Source: Manihot esculenta
Taxonomy: Eukaryota; Streptophyta; Magnoliopsida; Malpighiales; Euphorbiaceae
Direction of reading: 5' to 3'
DNA: 64,000 nt
Assembly (NCBI RefSeq): GCF_001659605.2
Contig: NC_035172.2
Coordinates: forward strand, 34,399,342 to 34,463,341
Shown here: positions 25,792 to 37,069 of the stretch, in pieces
How the letters are laid out: the number at the start of each line of letters is the position of its first letter
Numbering within the stretch: the stretch's first letter is position 1
The notes under the pieces: generated by a model
What the model saw: the letters and a program-made list of their open reading frames with translations, nothing else
Told to the model about the DNA's origin: nothing
The model's database searches: none
Position numbers and translations under genes: made by a program

Positions 25792-26328
25792 TACTGTGAG
25801 CATTCGATCGATTCAATTTAAAATTAAATCCAACTGAATAAATTAAAAATTAAAATTTTAATATTTATAAAAATTTATTTTTTAATTTAAAATGGAATTT
25901 AAATAAATTAAAAATTAAAATTTCAGTATTTATAAAAATCAAAGTGAATCGATTTTGATCAGAAGTCGATTTGAACCGAATCAATCTCATTTAATTTGAT
26001 TCGATTTAATTTGATCGATTTAAATTTTTAATAAATTTTTTATTTTTTATATTTTATTTTTAATATTTTAAAATTTAATTGAGATATTTTAACCTTAATA
26101 TAATTTAATCTCTCTGTGTTATTGAAAATAATATATTATTATCACTAATAAATTTAGTTCGATTTTTTTTTTATTTTTTTTAATTAAAATCAAACCAAAT
26201 CTAAATAATTGAAATTTTTAAATTTAAAAATCAAACTAAATTAAATTGAATAAAAAATTAAACTAAAATTTTAAATTAATTTAACTCAATTAATTTTTTT
26301 CGATTTAAATCGAATATTACTCATATAG
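25792..26328 (-). repeat. MITE copy in inverted orientation (same family as 36593)
   Basis: Read on the minus strand this follows the same order as the 36593 element. On the plus strand it begins CTGTGAGCATTCGATCGATTC, the counterpart of that element's right terminal repeat, and ends near CGAATATTACTCATAT. It includes the AATAATATATTATTATCACTAATAA centre. About 535 bases, more diverged than the 36593 copy. No target duplication is readable. Confidence 0.6.
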
Positions 26329-27214
26329 ATTTTTTTTTCTCTCTAATGGAAATGATAAATATACTCTATTTAGACACGAATGTATCCCACTTGATGGAAA
26401 GGGAGAGATATAAAATATCTCAGCAATATGAATAAATAAGTTGGTTTGAATTAAAAAAAAAGAATAAAATAAATTTAATTTAAAGTTTTATTCGGTTGGA
26501 TATGATACTTTAATTAAAAAAATTCAATTATTTATTTATTTTTCAATACTTACGGTATTTAAAAAATAGGAAAAAGGACTTGGGAAACTCGATAAAAATG
26601 ATATTTAAAAAATGTATGAGCCATTTTGGACTCGAAGGCTTTGATAATTATTTAATTATATTTTCTGAAAAAAAAAAAATCTATAGTGTTTATGTCTATG
26701 CATCATCTGCCTATATATCTACACTAGGTATGTATTATTAGGGTTCATCCTTAGTTGCATCAATAATGTTGACATTAAATGTTGTCATTATTTTTGTTTG
26801 TATTATGATGCAATAAAATAAATAATATATATTAAGATTGGTAATAACGTGATAATTTTAAAATAATTTCGTATAAAATTATTAAATAATTTAAATTAAT
26901 TATTTTAAATTAAATAAAAATTAAATTTAAAAATTATTTAAATCAACTTGGTCTAGACTGTTATGTATACTATTTATTTAACATGAATTTCTTGAGATCA
27001 AAATAATTACGAGACTAAAAAGAATTAATGAAAATACCTAATTATCAAAATGATAATATACTTCAGCATACCCTTTGCATAAAAATTGAAAAATTTTGGG
27101 TAAAAGAGAAAACGTGAATAAACAGCAATTATGAAATTGATTTAAAAGAAGAAATTAATAATTTGAAAGGTATAGATAAAAAACAAAAAAAGCAAAAAAA
27201 AAAAAAAAAAGCAT

Positions 27215-27222
27215 TATAAAAG
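27215..27222 (+). promoter_or_regulatory. Candidate TATA box of the FLZ gene
   Basis: TATAAAAG follows a long A tract and lies 238 bases before the ATG at 27453. The leader would include a CT microsatellite at about 27426-27440, a common arrangement in plant 5' UTRs. Confidence 0.45.
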
Positions 27223-27452
27223 GAAAACTAGAGATGCAGAAGGAGGTGGAGAAAGAAAGGCAGGAAAGCAAAGCAAAGCATTAAAGGAAAGGCGAGGGCA
27301 TGACGTGGACTTGTTAGGACTTAGGACCCGGTGCCCGCAAGCAACGGCCAAGATTCTCTCTCACTCTCCTCCGTTTATCTTCTCTCCTTGCCTTCCATTT
27401 CCACTCGCTACCTCCAAAATCCACTACTCTCTCTCTCTCTCAATTTGTGAGG

Positions 27453-28228
27453 ATGTTGCTAGGGAAGCGTCCTCGAGCACCCATCAGAAGAACCACAAGT
27501 ATGTCCGGCATCACCGTTGATATTCCCGACATGGGTGCCTCGGAGATGGCGCCGTCGTCTGAAGATAGCAGTACCCAAAACCACCACCAGATGATCGGAG
27601 ATCCTCATCATGCAGCTGTGGGAGCTGAAGAAGTGTGTCTAAATTATTATAGTAATAGTAATGGCTTATACGATCAACGTTTCTTGGCAAGCATGGTGTC
27701 TCCCAGGATTAATCAAAGGAGAAGCTCAGCTGGTGCTTTATTGGAAACTGCTCATTTCTTGAGAACTTGTGGCCTTTGCAACCGCCGCTTGGCTCATGGG
27801 AAAGATATTTACATGTATAGGTATATTAAATTTAAGTTATGTGCTTTAATTCTTCAAGACTCTCCCTTTTTTCCCTGATCTTCAATGGTTTTCAACAGAT
27901 ATATAAAGATCTAGATGAAATATCAGCTAAAGTTTATGAATTTACTCATGTGGCTTCTCAAATCTCAATCTTGTTTCGTTTTTCTTCTTATTTTCAAGAA
28001 ACTGAATTATTCATGTATTTGATTTTATTGATATTGTTATATATATGCAGAGGGGATACGGCTTTTTGTAGTGTAGAGTGCAGAGAACAACAGATGAAGA
28101 ATGATGAGATAAAAGAAAAGTGCAGTAGTCTGGCTATGGCATCAAAGAAAGAAGATCGCCATGCATCAACATCTTCAAGCTCCAAGGCTGCTGCTTCTAG
28201 GAAAAGTGAAACTATGGCTGTTGCTTGA
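27453..28228 (+). CDS. FCS-like zinc finger (FLZ, DUF581) protein
   Basis: Two exons, 27453-27820 and 28051-28228, joined in phase 2, give 181 residues. The FLZ domain is at about residues 102-145: FLRTCGLCNRRL, HGKDIYMYRGDTAFCS, VECREQQM. The zinc ligands are Cys106, Cys109, Cys129 and Cys133 (C-x2-C...C-x3-C). The single intron falls after MYR inside the domain, as is usual for this family. FLZ proteins are plant-specific adaptors that bind SnRK1 kinase subunits and link energy and ABA status to development. The N-terminal third (KRPRAPIRRTTSMS...) is basic with several Ser/Thr, and the C-terminus is Ser/Ala/Lys-rich; both look disordered. The ATG at 27453 is the first in the frame. Confidence 0.93.
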
Positions 28229-30409
28229 CTTGAAGACTGTAGTCTTTTGGAGAGAGAATTAATGTCTACTACAGAAAGAAAGAGAGAGAGATTTATATAT
28301 ATTTATAAATAGTGCCATTATTAGTCAACATCAACTCCATTGATGCCCCCACGTTATATGATGAGCTTTGAGGAAGACAATATATTATTACATAATATAA
28401 TTATTGTGTAAAAAATATGTAAAAATTTAAAAAAAAATTATCCATAGTGGGTGCACTTATGTATATGGATCGATGTTAATTAATGAAAATGGTCTCATCT
28501 TTCTCTCAATCTCCATGCACAAGCTACACTAGACCTAGATTTTACCTCCAAGCTCAGCTCTTGTCTATTAACAAGCTGGTTAACCCTTAATTAATCAATT
28601 TGCTTTGCACTCGCCATCTTTAGTCTGAGTCTGATAATAAATGTAATTTTAGTCTGATAATAAATATCTCTCGTCAGTCGCCAATTTTAGTCTGAGTCTA
28701 ATAATAAGTGTAATGCCAGTCGCCAGTTTTAGTCTGAGTCTAATAATAAGTGTAATTTTAGTCTGATGATAAATATTTCAAAAATGATGGTAAATAAGAT
28801 TTTTTTATTTGTATTTTAAAAAAAACTTTAATTAATAATATAATTTATTTTTAGAAATGGATGCGTTTTATATTATTTTAAAATATTAATTAAAAAGGAG
28901 GAGAGATTAAAAATCATAGCAGAAACCAAAGCGAAATGCACTTTTATTATGGTGATGTGTGTGTGTGTGGGGATAGTGGAGAAGCACCACCCCTTGTTTC
29001 AACCATGAAAATGCCATTAACGTCTGCAGTGGTCCCTTACTGCTCCTTCCATCTTAATTTCTATGTTAATTAATACTTTTCACTTGTTTTCTTTTTCAAA
29101 TTGGTGATGTAATCTCCACTTGCAGATTCTCTAGCTACTTTCTTTTTTAAATTTTCAAATTATTTTTTGATACCATTTAGTAATTTTCTTAATATAATTT
29201 TGAAAAGAAAAATAAAATTAAAAATCCATTGGCTCCATTTTTTCTCATTTGATACCATAACGTTTTTAACTTATTCTTTTTAAGTGATTAATTTTGGTTG
29301 CAATCTCTAATGAAAGGTGCTTGTGATTAGCTAAAAATAAATAAATAAAACAATAAGGAAAAGAAAATTGAAAAGGAAAATAGGTAGGAGTGATGTGTCA
29401 TAATCAATTTGAACAAGTTAGATTTTATACCAAGAAAAATAGAAAATTACCCAAGAGTTCCCATTAGAAAATAAAAAGAAAAGAGAGAGCCCAAGAATCT
29501 GCGGCACCGTCGAGCTGGGGCGATGATTAAAATTGAAAGAGATTCATTTTGGTGTTATTAGTTGATTGATTGATAAGGTTTGGTAATGTTGCTTTTGGGT
29601 CCCTAAGACAAATTCACCATAAATAAAAAGTCCCATACTTTTTTTGTCCCCTTAAGGGACCACACCCACTTAGTTTCTTCCTTCACATCTACTATTCTTT
29701 TTATAATTTTTTTTTTTTTATACATACTTTTCAACTAATTGAAATTCACATTGAACGAACAAGATGAATATGTTTTATATTCAAATTTCAAATTGAAAGG
29801 GAGAGATATATACAGTTTTATTAATTGTTGATTAAGATTCCATTTGTATGGTGAAAAATTATAAAATATATTTTTTAATAAGACAACTTATTTTTATTTA
29901 AAAAATAAAATTTATTAAAAATTTTAAAATGTATAAAATGACTTTTCTTTTTAAAAAAATGAAGTTATTTTTTTTGAAATAATTCAATTTTTTTTCTATT
30001 CACTAAATTTTCAGAATGTTTCAAACATTAAAAAATAAGAAAAATATATATTTTTTTTGAAACAAACGCTGATAAATGCTCAGTTTATTTTACAAAAAAT
30101 ATTTTTAAAAATAATATTTTTTCACATTTTTGATATTTGAGTATTCATAAAAATTAGTTAATAAAAAATATTTTTTTAATTAATAAAATTTATTTTTTAA
30201 ATTAATATTGAATAATAAAAAAATAAATTCTTTTATTGAAAATTTTTTTTATCAAAATATTTTCTGTAATTTTTTTTTATTTTTAATGATTAAGGAAATT
30301 CAAAATTTCTTTTCCAATCTTTTCTATCTCATCCAAAATTGTAGGTTCTCAATCTGATTTTGACTTCCGTACTTACTTTAATTTTTAGTAATTAATTTTT
30401 AATAAGTAA
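28229..30409. other. Intergenic, AT-rich
   Basis: About 28229-28320 is the likely FLZ 3' UTR. A small tandem repeat lies at 28609-28770, listed separately. From 28800 to 30409 I see AT-rich spacer and no gene or element end. Confidence 0.4.
28609..28770 (+). repeat. Imperfect tandem repeat, TTTTAGTCTGAGTCTAATAAT unit
   Basis: Three to five imperfect units centred on TTTAGTCTGAGTCT(A/G)ATAATAA with (C/T)GTAA and CAGTCGCCA spacers. The last two long units are nearly identical. It lies about 400 bases past the FLZ gene. Confidence 0.8.
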
Positions 30410-31207
30410 TGTTACTGAAAATAAATTGATGACATGACTGGAGTAGACTGCGATTGGTTTAACGGAACTGTGTCATGATTGGTCTACCTATAAGACAGAG
30501 AATGTGATATGGATGGCGCCTATAGCAATTATTTCGACACTCAAGTCAGTAAGAAAAAGAGGAAGGTGAGTATAATGCTTAGAACTCAAGAGTAGTTGTG
30601 TGATAGAATAACGTACCTTTATCTATTTAATCGTTCTTTTTATACTGTAAGAAGGTGGGGATAATTATAGTATTTTCTGATAATCCGGCGATGATGGGGC
30701 CTGCTTGTTTGTAAAGCATCTTAGCCGGCTAATTGGTCGGGAATTCCATAATCGTAGGCATAAAAGGGATCTGCTGGATTGTAACTGTTAATGGTAACTT
30801 CCTTATGAAGTCTCGCCCTGAAGTTAAGAGGCCCTGAAGTTAAGAGGGTGAGTCTGTCTGACATGAGGCCGACCTGTCCTGAAGCGCTTGGGTCTTCTTT
30901 TCTCTTTGTTCCGGACACTATGGTCGTCCAGGCCTTCCTTTCTATGGGTGGGACCGTGTATTGGTTTATTAGATTCTTGTCACGTGGCCCTATCTTATAA
31001 TGACAACTTACTGCCTACTTTGAGTGAGAGTTTTATAACATCAAAGGTCCCCACACTAGTCTTCTTTTCTCTTTGTTCCGGACACTATGGTCGTCCAGGC
31101 CTTCCTTTCTATGGGTGGGACCGTATATTGGTTTATTAGATTCTTGCCATGTGGCCCTATCTTATAGTGACAACTCACTGCCTACTTTGAGTGAGAGTTC
31201 TGTAACA
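30410..31207 (-). repeat. Left LTR (3' LTR) with internal 167-bp tandem duplication
   Basis: The left LTR starts at TGTTACTG on the plus strand and ends at TGTAACA (31207) if the duplicated segment is included, or at 31040 without it. Two adjacent 167-base copies, 30892-31058 and 31059-31225, both begin GTCTTCTTTTCTCTTTGTTC and end GGTCCCCAC(A/G)CT(A/G). They are much closer to each other than the left and right LTRs are, so this duplication is younger than the insertion. Confidence 0.65.
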
Positions 31208-31379
31208 TCAAAGGTCCCCACGCTGGTCTTTGATTCTTTAAATTTGAAGGTGACAGTTAACTTCATAATTTGAGGCATGAGGCTTGTTTTTCTGGGCTAA
31301 GAGCACGATGTCCTTGCTTTCTTCTTACTTGCACTGCCGATCAGTCAGGTCCAAGATCTTGTCTGGCAAAAATTGATTT

Positions 31380-31870
31380 GAGTGATACAGTAATGCCTTG
31401 ATGAGTTTCTAGGCTCTCTCTAGCCCTGGGGATCATCCGGACATCTTTTAGCCCTTACAAGCCTTTTGGCCTTTTCCAACCTTATCGAGCTTCTGGGCAT
31501 TTTTCAGCTCTGACATTCTTTCAAACATTTTCTTGTCCTGACTAGCCTTGACGAGATTCCAGACATTTTCTAGTCTTTGTGAGCTCATTGGCTTTTTATA
31601 GCCTTGAGCGGCTTCTTGGCCTTTTACAACCCAAATGAGCTTACGTATATTTTTACAATCCTGACGAGTTTCTGAGTATTTTCTTAGCCCTATCGAGTTT
31701 CTTAGCTTTTTACAACTCTAACAGGCTTCCTGACCTTTTACAGCCTTGACGAGCTTCTGTGTATTTTTTTAGCCCTGACGAGCTCGTTGGCCTTTTCAAG
31801 CTTCTGGATATTTTCCAGCCCTGATAAGTTTTTGAGCATTTTTCTAGTGCTTGCAAGCTCCTTGCAAACT
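31380..31870 (+). repeat. Degenerate tandem array, about 45-60 bp units
   Basis: Repeated variants of GCCCTGACGAGCTTCTGG(G/A)CATTTT, CTTTTTACAGCC and CTTGACGAG occur throughout, each copy differing at many sites. No frame stays open on either strand. It lies inside the LTR element. Confidence 0.65.
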
Positions 31871-31969
31871 TCATTTGCTCACTTGGCAGCTCGTCCTGCC
31901 TTTGTCGATCGTCAAAAAGTCTCCTGCCTACAATGGGTCTTCCTCTTTCATAAAAAGTTTTAGATTTCT

Positions 31970-32640
31970 GGAAGTGAATTGTAAGAGCAACGATATATGC
32001 CTATGATTCTCTCTATGAGATGGGACCAATGCTTTCAGTCGCGTGGCGAAGTAATTTGTAAGAGTAGCAATACATGCCTGTGATTTTCTTTGTGAGATGG
32101 GACCAATACTCTCGATCGCGTGGTCTGGCTCATACCTGCCTTATGGCCTGGGCATCAAATGCCTTAGAAACTTCTTGTGAAACGAGAATAATTCGGTTGG
32201 TCGGCTTGGCGTATACCTGCCTTACGACTTGGTATCAAATGCCTTTGAAACTTTTTGTTAAGTGGGACTAACACCTGGTTGGTCGGCCTGGCATATTCCT
32301 GCTTTTCCATCTAAAAATAAATGCCTTAAAAACTTCTCGTGAAATGGGATTAACATCCGGTTGGTCGACCTGACGTATTCCCACCTTGAGGCCTATTATG
32401 AAATACCTTAGAAACACCTTGTGAAGTGGGCTAACACCCGATCTTTTGGCCTGACGGGCTCTCGACTTATGGTCTTGTTTTAGTGGGACTAACATGCAAT
32501 CTTCTGGCTTGACGGATTTCTAACTTATGGCCTTATTTTAGTGGGACTAACACCCAGTCTTCTAATCTAACGGGCTCTCGACTTATGGCCTTATTTTAAT
32601 GGGACTAATACCCAGTCTTCTGGCATGACGGGCTCCTAGC
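31970..32640 (+). repeat. Degenerate tandem arrays, about 60-90 bp units
   Basis: Two sub-families occur. First come units with TGCCTNTGATTNTCTNTGAGATGGGACCAAT at about 31995 and 32068. Then come units built on CTTATGGCCTTATTTTAGTGG and GACTAACACCC(A/G), repeated at about 32453, 32520 and 32581. All lie in the interior of the LTR element and carry no frame. Confidence 0.65.
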
Positions 32641-32649
32641 TTATGGCAT

Positions 32650-33190
32650 GAGATACCTCATTATGCAGGACCCATGCACAGATGGCCTTGTGGCCTTTTA
32701 TGAATGTTTGTTTCCACGGTCCAATACCCAAATTATGGCCTGGCTATTGCCTTATGGCCTAGCATGAGATGTCTTGTTATGCGAGACCCATGTCCAACGA
32801 AGCTGTGGCATTTTATTAATATTTGTTTCTATGGTCCAATGCCCGGATTATATGTAGGACATATACCTGGATGGCCTTATGCCTGTCATGAGATGCCTTG
32901 TTATGCGAGACCCTTGCCCAATGGAGCTGCAGTCTTTTATGAATGCTTATTTTCGTGGTCTAACGTCTGGATTATATGTGAGACCCATATCCAAATAGCC
33001 TGTGGCCTGACATGAGATATCTTATTATGCGAGACTCTTGCTCAATGGAGCTACAGTCTTTTATGAATATTTATTTTCGCGGACCAACACCCGGATTATA
33101 TGCGGGACCCATGCCTGAATGGCCTTATAACTTTTTATGAATATTTTCAATTCCCGAATTATATGCGTGATCCACGCCCGGATGGCCTTA
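32650..33190 (+). repeat. Minisatellite, four copies of a 116-124 bp unit
   Basis: Units start at about 32650, 32766, 32890 and 33014 with GAGAT(A/G)(C/T)C(T)T(C/T)(A/G)TTATGC(A/G)(A/G)GAC. Each continues through CTTTTATGAAT(G/A)(T/C)TTATTT, GG(T/A)C(T/C)AA(T/C)(G/A)(C/T)C(T/C)GGATTATATG and a GGCCTTATG-like end. It is the clearest array inside the element. Confidence 0.75.
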
Positions 33191-33399
33191 TAGCATTGTC
33201 TCCATGCTTTTATTCATCCAACATTTCTGATATTTCTATATAAAAAAAGTTTGAAAAATACATCCTAGTTTTATAATATTTCATCAATCACAAATATTAA
33301 GGATAAAATATAAGACTCGATCGTCTCTCTTGACCAATTTCAAAACTTGAAATTTGACCAGGAGCTGGACATTTGTGAAATTCTTTTTATTGTCACCCC

Positions 33400-34242
33400 T
33401 ATTAACACTCGGTCCTCCTGCAATCACATGAATAACCCTTCACAGGTTCATTGTCAAGGGTAGTTTTGGGAATTGTTACCTCGAGATCGGGCCTCCTATC
33501 TTTTCTACTCTTTCTGATGAACTTTCAAAGTGTGTCGATCCTTATTAGCCTTTCGATCTCGTCTTTCAATTATCGGCACTCCTTGTTACATATTTGTGAT
33601 CCTCATGAAAATGGTAGTACGTGGTCATGTCTTGTTTTTTGGCTTTCTTAGGGTTGAGTTTGAGAGACCACCTGATTTTCTTGTTATTTTTTCTAATCCA
33701 CATTAGAATATGCATTTGTAAGTCGTTCAGTGGGGTATGTCTCTTATACTTACCTCGATCATTCCTTCCTCGGGAGACCGGATAGCTTTCATGGTCTCCC
33801 TCATACCCTTACTTCTTTGGTTTTTGACCTTGCTTTTTTAACCCGTCCTTTCATACTCTTTCCATCCTTTTTGGCACCTTTGAACAGCCCGTACCTGCTA
33901 CCAGCTAGCGTCCTTCAGAATATCATCTGATAGCTCCTCTTTTTTGGACTTGTCCTTCCCTTTGGACTGTGTTTAGATTGCTCTTGTCTAAGTCCTTGAG
34001 GTATCTATGGGGGCTTCCTTCCTTCCCCTGGGAGCCATGAGTGACGCCTCTTCCTGAGCTTTGTATTGCTCGGAAATAACCTGCAACCTTCGGACGTATT
34101 GGAGTATTTACTCAACGCTCAGATTGTTAGGATCTGTTTCATTAACCATAGGATGTGTATTTTATCCACTGCCAGGAGTGGAAGAAATGATAGCATCCTT
34201 ATCAGTAGCAGCCTCAACAGTAGCTCGTGAGTTATCGGCCAT
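33400..34242 (-). pseudogene. Decayed retrotransposon gag-like region
   Basis: On the minus strand an ATG at 34242 opens 26 codons before a stop. The following 800 bases, over several frames, hold short stretches typical of plant Ty3/gypsy gag: a lysine-rich segment, a RDKR/HFHEDH-type region before ADN and DEIERLI, and a final run near PVKGY. Many stops and frameshifts are present. The order and distance from the right LTR agree with a gag position. Family (Athila/Tat-like or other) is not assigned. Confidence 0.5.
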
Positions 34243-34356
34243 TTGAAGAGAAAGAAGAAAGAGATTTCTTTATAAGAGAAATGGAATAAAAGACCGAGTT
34301 TTAATCCAAATGAACAAAAAGGATTCTATGGATTTTTCGGCAATGAAACCAAATGA

Positions 34357-34951
34357 TGTTGCTGAAAATAAATTGATGAAATGGCCAGAATGAAGTTGTA
34401 CTGTGATTGGTCTACCTGCAAGACAGTGAATGTGAGGTGATTGGCACCTACGGCAATCACTCTGACGCTCAGGCTAGTAAGAAAAAGAGAAAGGTGAATA
34501 TAATACTTAGAACTCAAGAGTAGTTGTGTGAGAAAATAATATACATTTGCATGTGATCGTTTCCCTTTTATATTTAAAAAGGTGATGATAAATATAATAT
34601 TTTATGATAATCCAACGATGATGTCGCCGACTTGTTGATAAAGAGTTTTCACTAGCTAATTGATTGGAAATCCTAGGATCGTAAGCGTAAAGGAGATTTA
34701 TTGGATTGTAACTGTTAATGGTAACTTACTTATGGAGTCTTACCCTGAAATTAAGAAAACGAGTCTGTTCGATCTGAGACTGACCTGTTCTGAAGCGCTG
34801 GAATTTTTTTTTTCTCTTAGTTCTGAGCACCATGGTCATTCGGACCTTTTTATTCTACAAATGATATCGCATATTAGTTTATCAAATTTTTTACTACGCG
34901 GTACAGTCATATAGTAACAGTTTACTATCTACTTTGAACGAATGTTATGCA
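34357..34951 (-). repeat. Right LTR (5' LTR) of the gypsy-type element
   Basis: This corresponds to 30410-31040 without the 167-base duplication. The ends are TGTTGCTG at 34357 and TTATGCA at 34951 on the plus strand. The two LTRs differ at many positions and by small indels, so the insertion is old. On the minus strand the LTR is followed by TCATTTGGTTTCATTGCC, the place of the primer-binding site; I could not match it to a tRNA. Confidence 0.65.
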
Positions 34952-36592
34952 GTTAGATGAAAAATATTAATATCTTTTTATGGTTTATCTAAAAAAAAGA
35001 TTATCTTAAATTTAATAACGATTATACTCAAATACTATATTAAATTTTAATTTTTTATAATTTATTTTTTTAAAAAAATCTTAATTAATATTAAGAATGA
35101 CGAGACTCATGTATACTATATTAAATTAATTAAGAATAAGGAGACTTAAATACTATATTGAATTATTTTTTTATATATTATTAATATGATATCTTTGAAA
35201 TTCTTTCTTTTTTTTTTAAATGGTCTTTTTCTTTTAATTTTATTTATTATTTGTTAGTTGCAATGTATTTTCTAGATATGCACCGACTGATATTTAAGAA
35301 TCTAGATTATTATTTTGCATATTTTATAATATACATTATTGCAAAATGAACGTGTTTGCTTCGGATTTTTCTTCCTATCTAGCAAAGGAAAATACCAAAT
35401 TTCTATAAAGAATATTATTATATTTTATAATAAACTTTCACGAGATTGATAAAGGAAATAAAATATAAAATAGTCACACCTTTAAGGTAAAAAAAATTAT
35501 GCAAAACAAATTTTCTCTTAATAATTAATTTAATATATAAATAAATTTACATCATTTTTTTAAAATATATTCTCTTTCTGCTTATTATCTTGTGCCACGT
35601 GTTGTTCTGGGTTTTTCTCTTTTTTTTTTTTTAAGAAAAAAATTCATAACATATATATATATATATAAAGCACCGTTTGTTTTCAGCTGTCCTCTTTAGT
35701 TGAAAATGTCAAATTTGTGATAATAAAATGTATATATATATATATCAATTTTTAAATTTAGAGAATAATTTTATTTTGATAATTTAATCGAAAATTTTAA
35801 ATATTATTAAAAATAATTAATGGGCCTCATAATTAAGGAAATTATTTATTAAATAGTTAAAATATGAAATTAATTAAGATAAATGTCCCCATCGACCTCA
35901 ACTCTCATATAGATTCCAAACATGATAAATTATTGGATGATTTCTGTTTCTGCTAATATTAAAATGCAACTAAATCTTTCACAACACAGCTGAAAAGATT
36001 TCTTCTTCTTCTTCTTTCTTTTTTTTTTTTTTTTTTTTTAATAATGAGTCAATGCCCCTCCAATTGCTCTGCTGCCTGCTCAATAATGCTTCTAAATTTC
36101 CTTTCCTTCAATAATAATTATGCATATTTAATTTTCAAAGCTGCATTATTATTATTATTATTATTATTATTAAAAAATATTTATTGAATGGATAATATAT
36201 ATTTAATTCAGTTTTTAATTAAGAAATAGATAGAGCTTACAGAAAAAAAGGTAGATAAATAAATTCCATTGTAATAATTAATATTTAATCACACACACAT
36301 ATATAATTACATGAAATTATGTATCATTTGTCTTATCATTATTAGAATAGTAATATTAGTTTTTTAATTGCAATTTAAAAAAAGAAATTGAAAATTTGGT
36401 GTTTATCTATGAGCCGCACAGACGCGTAACCTACCGAAACATATCACTGAAAGTACAAAATATTGTGATATTTTTAACGAATTAGGGAATTGTTGAAAAA
36501 TTAATGAATTTGAACCCTTTAAATACAATTTTTTCTGGATAAATTAATGAATTTGAAAAAAAAAAAAACCAAGCTCAGTCCGTACTAATTAT
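34952..36592. other. Intergenic, AT-rich with microsatellites
   Basis: No gene is seen. Simple repeats include (TA)n at about 35649-35668 and 35731-35744, a CTT/poly-T tract at about 36001-36040, and (ATT)n at about 36146-36172. Composition is otherwise A/T-dominated. Confidence 0.5.
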
Positions 36593-37069
36593 TAGGGATC
36601 CACAGTATTCAGTTCAGATCGAAAAAATCAACCGAACTGAATTAATTTTAAAATTCAGTTTGATTTTTTATTCACTTCGGTTCGGTTCGGTTTTTAATTT
36701 TAAAAATTTCAGTTATTTCAGTTCGATTCAGTTTTAATCAGAAAAAAATTGAAAAAATTAAACCGAACCGATTAGTAATAATAATATATTATTTTCAATC
36801 ATATAGAGAAATTAAATTATATTAAGATTAAAATATTTTAATTAAATTTTAAAATATTAAAAATAAAGTATAAAAAATAAAAAGTTTATTAAAAATTGAA
36901 ATTGATCAAACCGAACCGAATCAAACCGAATCAAACCGGTTCGGTTCGATTTAATTTCTGATCAAAATCAGTTTGATTCGATTCGATTTTTATAAATACT
37001 AAAATTTTAATTTTAAATTTATTCGGTTCGATTCGGTTTTAAACCGAACCGACCGAATGCTCACCCCTA
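36593..37069 (+). mobile_element. hAT-like MITE with 8-bp target duplication
   Basis: A 477-base element is flanked on both sides by CTAATTAT (36585-36592 and 37070-37077). The ends form imperfect terminal inverted repeats: TAGGGATCCACAGTATTCAG on the left and, read inward on the other strand, TAGGGGTGAGCATTCGGTCG on the right. The interior is AT-rich with many CGGTTCGGTT, AACCGAACCGAAT and AATAATAATATATTATT segments and no coding capacity. An 8-base duplication with short inverted repeats is characteristic of the hAT superfamily, so a hAT transposase acting in trans is inferred. Other, more diverged members lie in this window at about 23505, 24381, 25792, 49406 and 49816. Confidence 0.85.

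Larger units (their letters stand above)
22713..27214. other. Intergenic, AT-rich, with MITE copies and a pseudogene
   Basis: Apart from the exo-glucanase pseudogene (23728-24006) and MITE-like copies (about 23505, 24381 and 25792, listed separately), this is A/T-dominated spacer. The stretches 24660-25780 and 26340-27210 show no coding signal. Confidence 0.45.
30410..34951 (-). mobile_element. Decayed non-autonomous Ty3/gypsy-type LTR element
   Basis: Two related terminal blocks, 30410-31207 and 34357-34951, lie in direct orientation. Both have TGTT(A/G)CTGAAAATAAATTG at the left, GCTTAGAACTCAAGAGTAG-type text in the middle, and GCCTACTTTGAGTGAGAG or ATCTACTTTGAACGAATG near the right. Coding remnants read on the minus strand, so the right block is the 5' LTR. 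A gag-like ATG is at 34242 (MADNSRATVEAATDKDA) and stops soon. Further broken gag-type pieces follow down to about 33400 (TTYYHFHEDHKYV; EIERLIR; PVKGYSCDC). No protease, reverse transcriptase, RNase H or integrase is recognisable. The rest of the interior is degenerate tandem arrays. The flanking 5-mers (AGTAA left, GTTAG right) do not match, so no clean target duplication is seen. Total about 4.5 kb. Confidence 0.7.

Noticed and set aside
30888..31273. Two similar ORFs (83 and 66 residues) containing LWSSRPSFLWVG
   Set aside because: The repeat in protein is only the translation of the 167-bp DNA duplication in the LTR; the frame has no family match and is on the strand opposite to the element's gag.
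32704..33015. 103-residue ORF in the minisatellite
   Set aside because: It repeats because the DNA unit repeats; frame breaks in neighbouring units and there is no known domain.
32650..33190. CRISPR-like array
   Set aside because: Units are 116-124 bases, contiguous, diverged and inside a plant retroelement; no short identical repeats with unique spacers.
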